Of a stretch of DNA of 26,581 nucleotides, positions 15,852 through 23,258 are shown piece by piece (the stretch's first letter is position 1; the number at the start of each line of letters is the position of its first letter). The position numbers and the translations under genes were made by a program. Below the pieces are notes generated by a model that ran no database searches, was not told where the DNA came from, and worked only from the letters and a program-made list of their open reading frames with translations. Source of the DNA: a virus; the IMG/VR virus record IMGVR_UViG_3300032083_000703, positions 1-26,581 of that record. One strand, 5' to 3'.

Positions 15852-16081
15852 TAGTCTGTCATTATCCTAGCATTTAAATTAGCCTCTATGTAATTATGTA
15901 TCTCATCTAGTTTAGTTGTTCCTTCTCGTATTACAGTTTGTAATGTTGCATATTCTTCTGCTGTAAAATAAGGTCTAAGTTCTTTTATATCAGTAGTTGT
16001 TCTTTCAGTAATTAATTTACCTGCTCTGTTGTAAAGAACTTTGTACCCTATTAATATTGCTTCCTCTCTTTTTGATTTCAT
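15851..16081 (-). CDS. Small hypothetical protein (76 aa)
   Basis: 76 residues, mostly charged helix (MKSKREEAILIGYKVLYNR at the start), with no membrane span, signal peptide or recognised motif. AAGGAA stands upstream of the ATG, and the stop overlaps the start of the adenylate cyclase (TAATG at 15853-15849), so the two are translationally coupled. That coupling makes a regulatory or stoichiometric link with the cyclase possible, but nothing in the sequence proves it. Confidence 0.6.
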   Translation of the reverse strand: MKSKREEAILIGYKVLYNRAGKLITERTTTDIKELRPYFTAEEYATLQTVIREGTTKLDEIHNYIEANLNARIMTD

Positions 16082-16090
16082 TAGTATTCC

Positions 16091-16339
16091 TTATACTATA
16101 AATTCTGTTACTAAATTTCTAAATAAAAAGACAAGACCAACAGCATTCAAAATAATTAATGCCCTATCTTTCCATAACATACCAACACATAACCAACCAG
16201 ATACTCCTACTATAGATAGAACTAAGTCATAAATTTCCATACCCTGTATGCCTCGTAAAGACATAGCTGTTACAACTATAAAACTAGAAACCCATTTTAT
16301 AAACCAAGCAGTATCTTTTTTATCACTTAGTCTACTCAT
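16091..16339 (-). CDS. Small multi-span membrane protein
   Basis: 82 residues with hydrophobic segments at about 12-27, 38-55 and 60-78, the last containing a short LWKDRALIILNAVGLVFLF block. No catalytic motif. Its start overlaps the end of nrdB by 8 bases. It resembles small membrane proteins often seen near replication and nucleotide genes of marine phages, but I cannot name a family with confidence. An inner-membrane location is likely; the role is unknown. Confidence 0.6.
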   Translation of the reverse strand: MSRLSDKKDTAWFIKWVSSFIVVTAMSLRGIQGMEIYDLVLSIVGVSGWLCVGMLWKDRALIILNAVGLVFLFRNLVTEFIV

Positions 16340-17306
16340 TTAAATCACTAAAGGTTATGTTGTCTTGTCTTCCTCTAAGTCCTGCTTTCATGTATGTTGT
16401 TGCTCTACCTTCAAAAAAGTTTTGATGTTCAACACCCATGACTTCATCAATCCAACCTAGAGGATTCTCACGTTGGTCATAGTTAGTCTTAAGACCAAGT
16501 TGTAATAGTCTTCTATCTGCTATGTATCTATTGTAAGCGTACATATCTTTCTTAGTTAGTCCTTGTAAATCTCCCATCTCAAACACAAGGTCTAAAAATT
16601 TATCTTCAAGTGTAACCATTTGTCTACATATTTCATATAGTTCTTTCTTAAAATCATCTGTCCATATGTCTAAGTTTTCTTGTATAAATTCTCTAAAGAG
16701 TTTAGTCATAGCTTCTACATGCATTGACTCATCACGAATAGAATAAGTAACTATCTGACCCATGCCTTTCATCTTTCCAAATCTAGGAAAGTTTAATAAA
16801 ATTGCAAAGCTACTGAAGAGTTGTAGTCCTTCTGTAAAAGCAGAATAAACAGCAAGAGTTTTAGCTATAGTTTCTTTCTTAGCTTTTGTAGGTTTAAAGT
16901 TACCAACATAATCATGCTTGTCTGCCATTTCTTCGTAGTCAGCAAAAGCTTTGTATTCTATTTCTGGCATACCAACAGTATCAAGTAGTAAGCTGTAGGC
17001 ATGTTGATGTATAGATTCCATGTTAGCAAAAGATGACATCATCATTCTTGCTTCTGGCTTTTTAAATACAGGCATATATTTATCTATATATCCTGAAGCT
17101 ACATCTACATCTGACTGAGTAAACAATCTAAATATTTGTGTAAGTAAATTCTTTTCTTTGTCTGTAAGTTCTTGCCAATCTTTTACATCTGTATGTAATG
17201 GTACAGATTCTGGCATCCAGTGCATTTGATTCTGTAGTACATAGTAGTCAAACATCCAAGGATATTCAAATGGTTTATAATAATCTCTATTGCCCAACAA
17301 ACTCAT
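16332..17306 (-). CDS. nrdB: Class I ribonucleotide reductase beta subunit (NrdB)
   Basis: 324 residues. NrdB houses the di-iron centre and tyrosyl radical used by NrdA to turn ribonucleotides into deoxyribonucleotides, supplying phage DNA synthesis. The expected ligands are in order: Asp66, Glu97 and His100 (ANMESIHQHAY), Glu159 (FTEG), Glu193 and His196 (RDESMH). The radical tyrosine is Tyr104, seven residues after Glu97 as in E. coli (Glu115/Tyr122). The protein is shorter than E. coli NrdB (376) but within the range of phage and class I forms. GGAG lies upstream of the ATG; the start overlaps the 72-aa gene by 20 bases. It lies in one operon with nrdA. No NrdI is seen, which favours class Ia over Ib. 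Confidence 0.95.
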   Translation of the reverse strand: MSLLGNRDYYKPFEYPWMFDYYVLQNQMHWMPESVPLHTDVKDWQELTDKEKNLLTQIFRLFTQSDVDVASGYIDKYMPVFKKPEARMMMSSFANMESIHQHAYSLLLDTVGMPEIEYKAFADYEEMADKHDYVGNFKPTKAKKETIAKTLAVYSAFTEGLQLFSSFAILLNFPRFGKMKGMGQIVTYSIRDESMHVEAMTKLFREFIQENLDIWTDDFKKELYEICRQMVTLEDKFLDLVFEMGDLQGLTKKDMYAYNRYIADRRLLQLGLKTNYDQRENPLGWIDEVMGVEHQNFFEGRATTYMKAGLRGRQDNITFSDLNE

Positions 17307-17505
17307 ATCTATTCTCCTTTAATAATTTTAAATGTTCTGTTGCTTCTGCATACTCTTCAAATAATTTAGATATAGTATCTACTGTATTAGGGTGGTCAGC
17401 TACACCAACACCCTCTCTAAAATACATTTGAAGATTGCATAAAGCTTCTGATTGTTCAGCTTTATATCTATCATACAAAGCATCATATAGTTTTTCTTTT
17501 ATCAT
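17287..17505 (-). CDS. Small hypothetical protein between nrdA and nrdB
   Basis: 72 residues, an acidic helical protein (start MIKEKLYDALYDRYKAEQSE) with no membrane span and no CxxC glutaredoxin motif; the single Cys is at residue 23. It fills the space between nrdA (whose stop codon directly precedes its start) and nrdB (20-base overlap), so it is co-translated with the reductase. No family recognised. A reductase accessory role is possible only by position. Confidence 0.6.
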   Translation of the reverse strand: MIKEKLYDALYDRYKAEQSEALCNLQMYFREGVGVADHPNTVDTISKLFEEYAEATEHLKLLKENRYEFVGQ

Positions 17506-19401
17506 TTATCCCTCACAGGCTATACATTCCACATCATCTAACTTGATTCTTGGAACTTTAATGTTTACATTCTCTACATTTCTAGCTGCGTTAGACCTAA
17601 AGTAGTAGAGTGATTTAAGTTTATTCATACCATACCAATGAACATCATTAACATACTGCATGTATTCATCGTGTATCTCTTGACCTTCAGTTGCCTTTGG
17701 TAAGGTAAAGAATAAGTTTACGGATTGTGCTTGACATATAAATTGTTGTCTTTGATATGCGTGTTCTACAATCCAGATTTGATTTATTTCATTTGCTGTT
17801 TTAAATATTTCTTTTTCTTCATCAGTAAGTATATCTAAGTGTTGTACTGACCCATCTTTACTTGCGATGTCTTTCCAAATATTTTCTAACTCTTTAACTT
17901 TCAATCCTTTGGATTTAAAAATCTTTTCGAGAAATTTGTTTTTAACTTGATAGCTCCCTGATAAAGTTTTATGAGTATAACAGTTAGCTCTATAAGGCTC
18001 GATACTAGGAGAAGTGCCACTACATATAATCCCACTACTAGCGTTAGGAGCAACAGCAAGTAGGTTAGCGTTTCTACGACTTGAACCATGTATGTCAGGA
18101 GCTTCACCCCTTTGGATAGCCAACTCTTTAGTAGCTTGTAAAGCTTTTGATTTAATGTATGTGAAAGCTGTGTGATTAAACCCAGTTGCAAAAATTCCCT
18201 CGAAAGGTATGTTCCTAGATTGTAGATATGCATGAAACCCCATTGCACCCAAGCCGAGACTTCTTTCTCTATACGCCGAATAGGCAGATTTAGTATATCC
18301 TTCTTTGTCTTCTTTAATATATTTAGAAAACCTATTGTAATTTGCATTATATCCTCCTAGTTGTGATGTGTCTACTGCGTTTTCAATATAGTGTTCTATT
18401 ACATTGTCTAACATTGTTATTAAATCTAATATAAAATTATCATCTTTAGACCAAGTATCAAAGTGTTCTAAGTTTACAGAAGACAAACAACATACTGCTG
18501 TTCTTTCTTCGTTAGTTGGTAAAGTTATTTCAGAACATAAGTTGCTTTGTCTAATTTCTAAACCTAAATCTTTTTGTTGTTTAGGTAAAGCTTCGTTACA
18601 AGTATCTATGTTTACCATATATGGCTCACCTGTTTCTGCTCTTGCATGTATAAGCTGCCACCATAAATCTCTAGCATTAATAACCTTAACAGCTTCGTTA
18701 GTTTTAGGGTCAATCAATCTCCAGTCTTCATCATTTTTTACTGCATCTAAAAATGAATCTGTTATGTTTACTCCATTATGTAGGTTAAGACATTTACGAT
18801 TAATATCTCCACCAGATTCTTTACGCATGTTTATAAACTCTTCTATCTCTGGATGACTTACATCCATATAAGCAGCATAAGAACCTCTTCTAGTAGTGCC
18901 TTGATTAAAGGCTAACATCTGAGAATCTACAACATGCATGAATGGAATTGAACCAGTAGAACGACTGCCATGAGTAGTAGAAATCCCGTTACTCCTAACA
19001 TCGCCCCAATATCCACCAATGCCTCCACCCGAACTTGCCAACCATATGTTCTCATCATAGTGATTAGATAAACCATGACGACTGTCAGGAACATAATTAA
19101 GGAAACAAGAGATAGGTAGCCCACGACTTGTTCCCCCGTTACTAAGTATAGGAGTGCTAAACATGAACCAACGAGAGGAACTGTAGTTATAAAGTCTTTG
19201 AGCCAGTTCAAAATTTGTTTCCCCTTTGTAGGTTGCTCCGTAGACTGAGGCTCTTGCGAATGCTTCTTGTGCATGTGTTTCTCCTTCCCAAAAATATCTA
19301 TCTTTAAGTGTATCTAAACTAAATTTATCAAACTCTTTTTCTTTATCGTAGTCTATTTCAATTCCTAAGTAAGGCTTAGTTCCTATTTTATCATCAACCA
19401 T
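17506..19401 (-). CDS. nrdA: Class I ribonucleotide reductase alpha subunit (NrdA) lacking the ATP-cone
   Basis: 631 residues, clearly shorter than the 761 of E. coli NrdA. Catalytic residues are all there: Cys99 (PISCFLN, redox partner), Asn287, Cys289 and Glu291 (SNLCSEI, thiyl-radical site), Cys304 or Cys305 (VCCLSSVN), the tyrosine pair Tyr599/Tyr600 (SLYYFRS) that carries the radical from NrdB, and the C-terminal shuttle CIAC (Cys626 and Cys629) for re-reduction by thioredoxin or glutaredoxin. The protein begins almost directly with the catalytic domain, so the N-terminal ATP-cone that lets dATP switch the enzyme off appears absent, as in other phage enzymes. Expected effect: dNTP output not limited by dATP. 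It overlaps the end of the preceding DUF3310-like gene by 8 bases and is followed by the 72-aa gene and nrdB. Confidence 0.95.
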   Translation of the reverse strand: MVDDKIGTKPYLGIEIDYDKEKEFDKFSLDTLKDRYFWEGETHAQEAFARASVYGATYKGETNFELAQRLYNYSSSRWFMFSTPILSNGGTSRGLPISCFLNYVPDSRHGLSNHYDENIWLASSGGGIGGYWGDVRSNGISTTHGSRSTGSIPFMHVVDSQMLAFNQGTTRRGSYAAYMDVSHPEIEEFINMRKESGGDINRKCLNLHNGVNITDSFLDAVKNDEDWRLIDPKTNEAVKVINARDLWWQLIHARAETGEPYMVNIDTCNEALPKQQKDLGLEIRQSNLCSEITLPTNEERTAVCCLSSVNLEHFDTWSKDDNFILDLITMLDNVIEHYIENAVDTSQLGGYNANYNRFSKYIKEDKEGYTKSAYSAYRERSLGLGAMGFHAYLQSRNIPFEGIFATGFNHTAFTYIKSKALQATKELAIQRGEAPDIHGSSRRNANLLAVAPNASSGIICSGTSPSIEPYRANCYTHKTLSGSYQVKNKFLEKIFKSKGLKVKELENIWKDIASKDGSVQHLDILTDEEKEIFKTANEINQIWIVEHAYQRQQFICQAQSVNLFFTLPKATEGQEIHDEYMQYVNDVHWYGMNKLKSLYYFRSNAARNVENVNIKVPRIKLDDVECIACEG

Positions 19402-19690
19402 TTTTGTCTTCTCCTAAATGATACTTCGTATCTTCTAAAGCTATTGCTATTATAGCATAGTGTATTATTTTTAGCAAGTCCATTTCTGCATTTGTGCCAT
19501 CTTTTTTACCACACCTCATAGCATACTTCATAATGTTACCCATACAAAAACCTTCTCCATGTCCTGCATCTATTATCATATCGGTAGCTTGATACTTTCC
19601 TTGTGCATAATGTCTTTCGTATGTACCATCAACATATCTTTGTATCTGTTGTATGATATTATCTTCATTAAATTTATATTTCATTTCCAT
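19394..19690 (-). CDS. DUF3310-like protein (T7 gp1.7-related family)
   Basis: 98 residues, or 96 if the second Met (ATG at 19684-19682) is used; both starts overlap the end of the endonuclease I gene. The core GFCMGNIMKYAMRCGKKDG (47-65) followed by a helical MDLLKIIHYAIIAI block matches the DUF3310 family as I know it, found in many phages and including T7 gp1.7, reported to be an unusual nucleotide kinase. Its place between endonuclease I and nrdA suits a role in nucleotide supply. The family call rests on this motif; the kinase activity is only by analogy. No P-loop is visible. Confidence 0.65.
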   Translation of the reverse strand: MEMKYKFNEDNIIQQIQRYVDGTYERHYAQGKYQATDMIIDAGHGEGFCMGNIMKYAMRCGKKDGTNAEMDLLKIIHYAIIAIALEDTKYHLGEDKNG

Positions 19691-20112
19691 TCCTCTGGTA
19701 ATGTTTCTTCACTATACCATGTAAAGTTATTTGTTTCTGCCCATTCAGCATGAGTTCTCTTAGTTCCATCTTTTCTTTTTTTAGCCTGTGGCATAGGAGA
19801 AAAAGGTTTCTGAAATAGAAAGACTAATTCATAATCTTCTACTATTTCTTTAAGAGCTTCTCTTATCCAAATATATTTACTGTATTCAGAGTAATCCCAA
19901 AACCTCCCCTTTGCTTCTAGTAATATTATTTTACCATCAATTTTTTTAATAAAGTCAGGCTCGTATTTATGCTCAACAACATAATCTATGTTTTGATTAT
20001 GATGTTCCCAACTTTTTAAAACAGATTGATGTATATCATATTCCCATTTACTATCATACCCTTTAGGTACATTAACTTTTTTAGGTCTAGGTTTTCTAGG
20101 TTTTCTAGCCAT
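19681..20112 (-). CDS. T7-type endonuclease I, Holliday-junction resolvase
   Basis: 143 residues, close to the 149 of T7 gp3. This enzyme cuts branched DNA and, in T7, resolves recombination intermediates and helps degrade host DNA. A basic N-terminus (MARKPRKPRPKKVNVP) is followed by the nuclease residues in the T7 spacing: Glu24 (SKWEYD; T7 Glu20), Asp53 (YEPDFI; T7 Asp55), and Glu66 and Lys68 (LLEAKG; T7 Glu65/Lys67). The end, LPEEWK, resembles the T7 LIPAEWIK. Its start overlaps the stop of the 81-aa gene (TAATG). Part of the DNA-processing run between the polymerase and nrdA. Confidence 0.9.
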   Translation of the reverse strand: MARKPRKPRPKKVNVPKGYDSKWEYDIHQSVLKSWEHHNQNIDYVVEHKYEPDFIKKIDGKIILLEAKGRFWDYSEYSKYIWIREALKEIVEDYELVFLFQKPFSPMPQAKKRKDGTKRTHAEWAETNNFTWYSEETLPEEWK

Positions 20113-20357
20113 TAAAGTAAATCCTTTAATTGTACATTAGGATTTCTTTTTACTTGTTTATAAAACCATCTTAAACTATAAGCACTTAACATAAATTTAT
20201 TGTTAGCAAAGAGATGAGTTTGTTCTGGTAAAAATTCATGTAAGTTTTTCTTATTAATTTTAGAAGTATCTTCTCCTTCTGGTATCATAGTTCTTAACCA
20301 ATCAATTAACATACCCTCTGCTTTTCTTCTTAACTGTTTAGACTTATTGCCATTCAT
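20112..20357 (-). CDS. Small hypothetical protein of the replication operon
   Basis: 81 residues, basic at the start (MNGNKSKQLRRKAEG) with a Trp/Tyr-rich helix near 54-70 (MLSAYSLRWFYKQVKR). There is no membrane span and no nuclease motif. It overlaps the exonuclease gene by 14 bases and endonuclease I by one, so it is co-translated between two DNA-processing enzymes. The basic, aromatic make-up could suit nucleic-acid binding, but no family is recognised. Confidence 0.6.
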   Translation of the reverse strand: MNGNKSKQLRRKAEGMLIDWLRTMIPEGEDTSKINKKNLHEFLPEQTHLFANNKFMLSAYSLRWFYKQVKRNPNVQLKDLL

Positions 20358-21132
20358 AATTTTTCACCAGTTGCCAATATCTTAATACGCTATTAAACAT
20401 TTCTTTATGTTTCGCATGTGATTCTTTATCCCATATATGACACAAGACTAATCCTGTATCTGCTCTGTCTACAAATATAGAAACTCTTGTAGGGTCATCT
20501 ATATTACAACCTTGTGCATAAGCAGAAAGTTGCATACCATGTTCATCGTATACTAATTTACTAGGGTCTTTACCTTCAAGGTTATCTTTAGTTTTAAAGT
20601 CCACAAAGATACCGGACTTTGAATACAAGTCTATCTTACCACCATAACCTTGATTAGCACAGAAAGAATCTTCTGCAATCCAATCTTCTTCAGGAAAGTT
20701 TTTATCTAACCATGCTTGTATAATCTTATAAGGTTTAGTTTTAGCTTGACCTAAGAAACCTTTTTCAATTTGAGCATGTATTCTTGTACCTTCCTTTGCA
20801 GCTTTAGAACCAATCTGTTTAGCATCAGCCTTACATCTATACACAAAAGAATCCATAGATTCTTCATCTCCTATGTCTAGTGTTGCTGCAGATTTTATAG
20901 CCTGAGTTATCTTCCAATTCTCTAATGCAGGTTTTGCAACCATGCCAAGAATAGTAGTAACAGAAGGAACAAGTCCTATACTTTTAGCATCTCTTAATGT
21001 GGTGTTTCTTTCTTTACCATTAGCACCTATGATAGTATACATAGGTTCTCCCTCAAGAGAATACCAATGTCCTGATTCGGATGTAAACTTATTATACTTA
21101 TCTAATTCAGTTTTGTCAATACCTTTAGTCAT
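20344..21132 (-). CDS. PD-(D/E)XK exonuclease, RecB/Cas4-like
   Basis: 262 residues. Motifs in order: His119 (GTRIHAQIEKG), Asp168 (GGKIDLY), Asp178-Phe-Lys180 (FVDFKTK) and the Gln201-x3-Tyr205 motif (MQLSAYAQG). This His/Asp/D-x-K/Q-x3-Y series is typical of the RecB/Cas4 group of nucleases. In T7-like phages of marine bacteria such a gene takes the place of T7 gp6, the 5'-3' exonuclease that removes RNA primers, degrades host DNA and aids recombination; that role is inferred from position behind the polymerase. The four Cys of Cas4 iron-sulphur clusters are not evident. The start overlaps the 137-aa gene by 8 bases. A perfect sigma70 promoter lies inside its first 14 codons. Confidence 0.8.
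   Translation of the reverse strand: MTKGIDKTELDKYNKFTSESGHWYSLEGEPMYTIIGANGKERNTTLRDAKSIGLVPSVTTILGMVAKPALENWKITQAIKSAATLDIGDEESMDSFVYRCKADAKQIGSKAAKEGTRIHAQIEKGFLGQAKTKPYKIIQAWLDKNFPEEDWIAEDSFCANQGYGGKIDLYSKSGIFVDFKTKDNLEGKDPSKLVYDEHGMQLSAYAQGCNIDDPTRVSIFVDRADTGLVLCHIWDKESHAKHKEMFNSVLRYWQLVKNYEWQ
21091..21119 (-). promoter_or_regulatory. Perfect-consensus sigma70 promoter inside the exonuclease gene
   Basis: On the - strand, TTGACA (21119-21114), a 17-base spacer and TATAAT (21096-21091): 12 of 12 consensus bases at ideal spacing. It lies within codons 5-14 of the exonuclease gene. Transcripts would start near 21084, miss that gene's start and serve the 81-aa, endonuclease I, nrdA and nrdB genes. 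Confidence 0.6.
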
Positions 21133-21538
21133 TTTTTAGTTCCTTAAATGTTTTAAATACATCAGATGTAAATAATTTTTGTATATTTACTAACCACATT
21201 CTACTTGCGTTGTGGTCGCCCCCACTTACAGATTTTTTAAAGTCTAACTTTTCTATAAGTTGTTTTAGTTTTGGTACATCAAATATAAATGTACAGAATA
21301 TATTATCTTCAATACAAAGATTATGAAACCAGAAGTCTGCTTCTGTTGTGATTATACCGGAGGGTTTACCATATGATTCATATTCAATACATATGTTTCC
21401 TGTCTTCATCCACATACCTCGTTCAGATTTTACTTCTATCTTTTTATTAGTAAGCATATCTGATATTTTATCTTCTCTTATTGTACCATATTCTAAATCT
21501 ATGTCAAACTTTTTTCTATTTTCTTTAGTGGGTTTCAC
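21125..21538 (-). CDS. Putative PD-(D/E)XK-fold protein, possible nuclease
   Basis: 137 residues starting with GTG at 21538, preceded by GGAGG at a proper distance and overlapping the polymerase stop by 14 bases. The first half contains FDIDLEYGTIRED and then KIEVKSERGMWMKTGNICIEYES, which resembles the acidic residue, E-x-K and following strand of the PD-(D/E)XK nuclease fold. The second half has no motif that I know. Lying between polymerase and exonuclease, it may process replication intermediates or host DNA, or be an inactive relative. The fold is a tentative reading from one short motif. Confidence 0.5.
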   Translation of the reverse strand: MKPTKENRKKFDIDLEYGTIREDKISDMLTNKKIEVKSERGMWMKTGNICIEYESYGKPSGIITTEADFWFHNLCIEDNIFCTFIFDVPKLKQLIEKLDFKKSVSGGDHNASRMWLVNIQKLFTSDVFKTFKELKND

Positions 21539-23258
21539 TCCAATTACCTCCTACTTTATATTCGCCTGTTAAATTACATCGCATGTTAAATTGCTCTGTT
21601 ACCTTTTCAATACTCTCAACACCTAATCTACCAACACAATCTGCTTGAGATTCTTTTACTTGTAGTTGCCATTCATCATGTATGTTAGCTACAAACTTAG
21701 CATCAAAGGTATTAAGTTGTATTAATTGATATAAGTTTATCATAGCTTGTTTCATAACAATAGCACCTCCACCTTGTAGTAAAGTATTAAGAGAAGAATG
21801 TTGACTTCTTACATGTATTCTTCTACCATCAATACCTTTTAAGAAACCTCTGTTAGAAGCCTGTTGAACTCTATCTTTTAGTTTCTTTAAGGCAGGTAAG
21901 TTAGCAAAGAATCTTTTCTTTAAAGCTTTACCTTTCTTTATATCACCATTAATAATACTACCTATCTTAGCATCTCCTGCTCCATATATTAAAGCATATA
22001 TAAATGTCTTAGCTTGGTCACGAGTTTTTAATCCTGCTAATTTCTGATTGGTTGAATGTATATCTCCGTTAATAACTTCTTCAATATAATCAGCATCGTT
22101 CATGTAATGTGCTAACATTCTAAGTTCAAGACCACTAGCATCTATACCTACAAGTCTATATCCTTCTGGTACAGTCCAACAAGAACGACATTCCTTACCA
22201 TAAGGACTATGTATGTTAGGAACTTGAGCCATGTTAGGACCTCTATGTGTCATTCTACCTGTAATAGTTCCGTTAGGTATAACTCTACCATGAACTCTAT
22301 CATCTTTTAATTCATCTATCCATGATGATACTTGTGCAATTCTTTTTTGATACAGTAAAAAGTCAGCTATAAGTTTAGCTTCTGTTATATGCTCAATCTT
22401 TTTAAGTGTAGCTTCATCTACAATAGGTTGACCAGTAGGAGTAAACCTTTCTGGTTTCCAACCAAAGTCTATAAGATATTCTCCTATCTGTTTACGACTA
22501 CCTAAATTAAACTCAACTAATTTCTTACGCATAAATGGTTCGTGATTGTTTGATGTAAGTATATTAGAATACTCCTCATCAGTAAGTCCTCTCTTACTTA
22601 ACTCTCCATCTTTTCTAATGTAAGGAGTTACAAGTTTATCATCAACCCATTTAGGTTTAAATGTTTTTTGAACCTCATCTTCTACATCTGCCATGTTTTG
22701 TTTTAGTTTTGCTAACAAAGTCATAGCTTGTTTACTATCAAAATAAAATCCAGTCCTCTCTTGTTCACGCATTATTACAGCAGTTAATTGTTCTAAATCA
22801 AAAGACTGTTTACTAAATCCCATACCTTCTTTCTGTAAGAATTTATATACAGCTTCGTTAAGAACCACATCTTGCACACAATAATCTAACATCTGTGGTG
22901 TGTAGTTGTCAAACTCTGGTTGCTCTTGTTTAGGTATGCCTAATCTATAACCCCAAGTTTTTAAACTATGTCCGTTCTCTCTGATAGGATTATATAATCT
23001 TGACATAACTAATGTATCAATAATCTTTCCAGAGTATGTAAAGTTAAATAACTTTTTAAGTACCGGTAAATCAAAACCTATAATGTTATGACCAATTAAA
23101 GTCTTAGCACTTCTTAATAAATCTAAACCATCTTCGAGTTCATCTGGTCCAAACTTATATGTAGTACCATCAACTTCTTTAGCTACAATACACCATACTT
23201 TTGTAGCATCAAGGTCATCTGTTTCAATATCAAATACTATATTAGAAATCTTCTGCAT
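21525..23258 (-). CDS. T7-type family A DNA polymerase with proofreading domain
   Basis: 577 residues from the ATG at 23258, chosen over an upstream ATG (23309) because GGAGG stands in front of it and the exonuclease motif then starts at residue 8. Exonuclease: Asp10 and Glu12 (FDIET), Asn58 and Asp63 (GHNIIGFD), Tyr126-x3-Asp130. Polymerase: motif A Asp373 and Glu378 (GIDASGLELR), motif B Lys417-x3-Tyr421 (KTFIYALIYGAG), motif C His527-Asp528-Glu529 (HDEWQLQV). Motif B has Tyr where T7 has Tyr526 and E. coli Pol I Phe762. Both catalytic centres are intact, so this should be the replicative enzyme. It is about 130 residues shorter than T7 gp5 (704); most of the missing length probably includes the thioredoxin-binding insertion. 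It overlaps the primase-helicase by 17 bases. Confidence 0.93.
   Translation of the reverse strand: MQKISNIVFDIETDDLDATKVWCIVAKEVDGTTYKFGPDELEDGLDLLRSAKTLIGHNIIGFDLPVLKKLFNFTYSGKIIDTLVMSRLYNPIRENGHSLKTWGYRLGIPKQEQPEFDNYTPQMLDYCVQDVVLNEAVYKFLQKEGMGFSKQSFDLEQLTAVIMREQERTGFYFDSKQAMTLLAKLKQNMADVEDEVQKTFKPKWVDDKLVTPYIRKDGELSKRGLTDEEYSNILTSNNHEPFMRKKLVEFNLGSRKQIGEYLIDFGWKPERFTPTGQPIVDEATLKKIEHITEAKLIADFLLYQKRIAQVSSWIDELKDDRVHGRVIPNGTITGRMTHRGPNMAQVPNIHSPYGKECRSCWTVPEGYRLVGIDASGLELRMLAHYMNDADYIEEVINGDIHSTNQKLAGLKTRDQAKTFIYALIYGAGDAKIGSIINGDIKKGKALKKRFFANLPALKKLKDRVQQASNRGFLKGIDGRRIHVRSQHSSLNTLLQGGGAIVMKQAMINLYQLIQLNTFDAKFVANIHDEWQLQVKESQADCVGRLGVESIEKVTEQFNMRCNLTGEYKVGGNWSETH

Noticed and set aside
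18404-18856. A 150-residue open frame on the + strand opposite nrdA.
   Set aside because: It is the antisense shadow of a clear nrdA; no coupling, no ribosome site and no motif. The same holds for frames at 17901-18347 and 18927-19274.
20344-21132. Possible Cas4, implying a CRISPR link.
   Set aside because: The motifs fit the wider RecB/Cas4 nuclease group, but the cluster cysteines are not evident, and there is no CRISPR array or other cas gene; a phage replication exonuclease is simpler.
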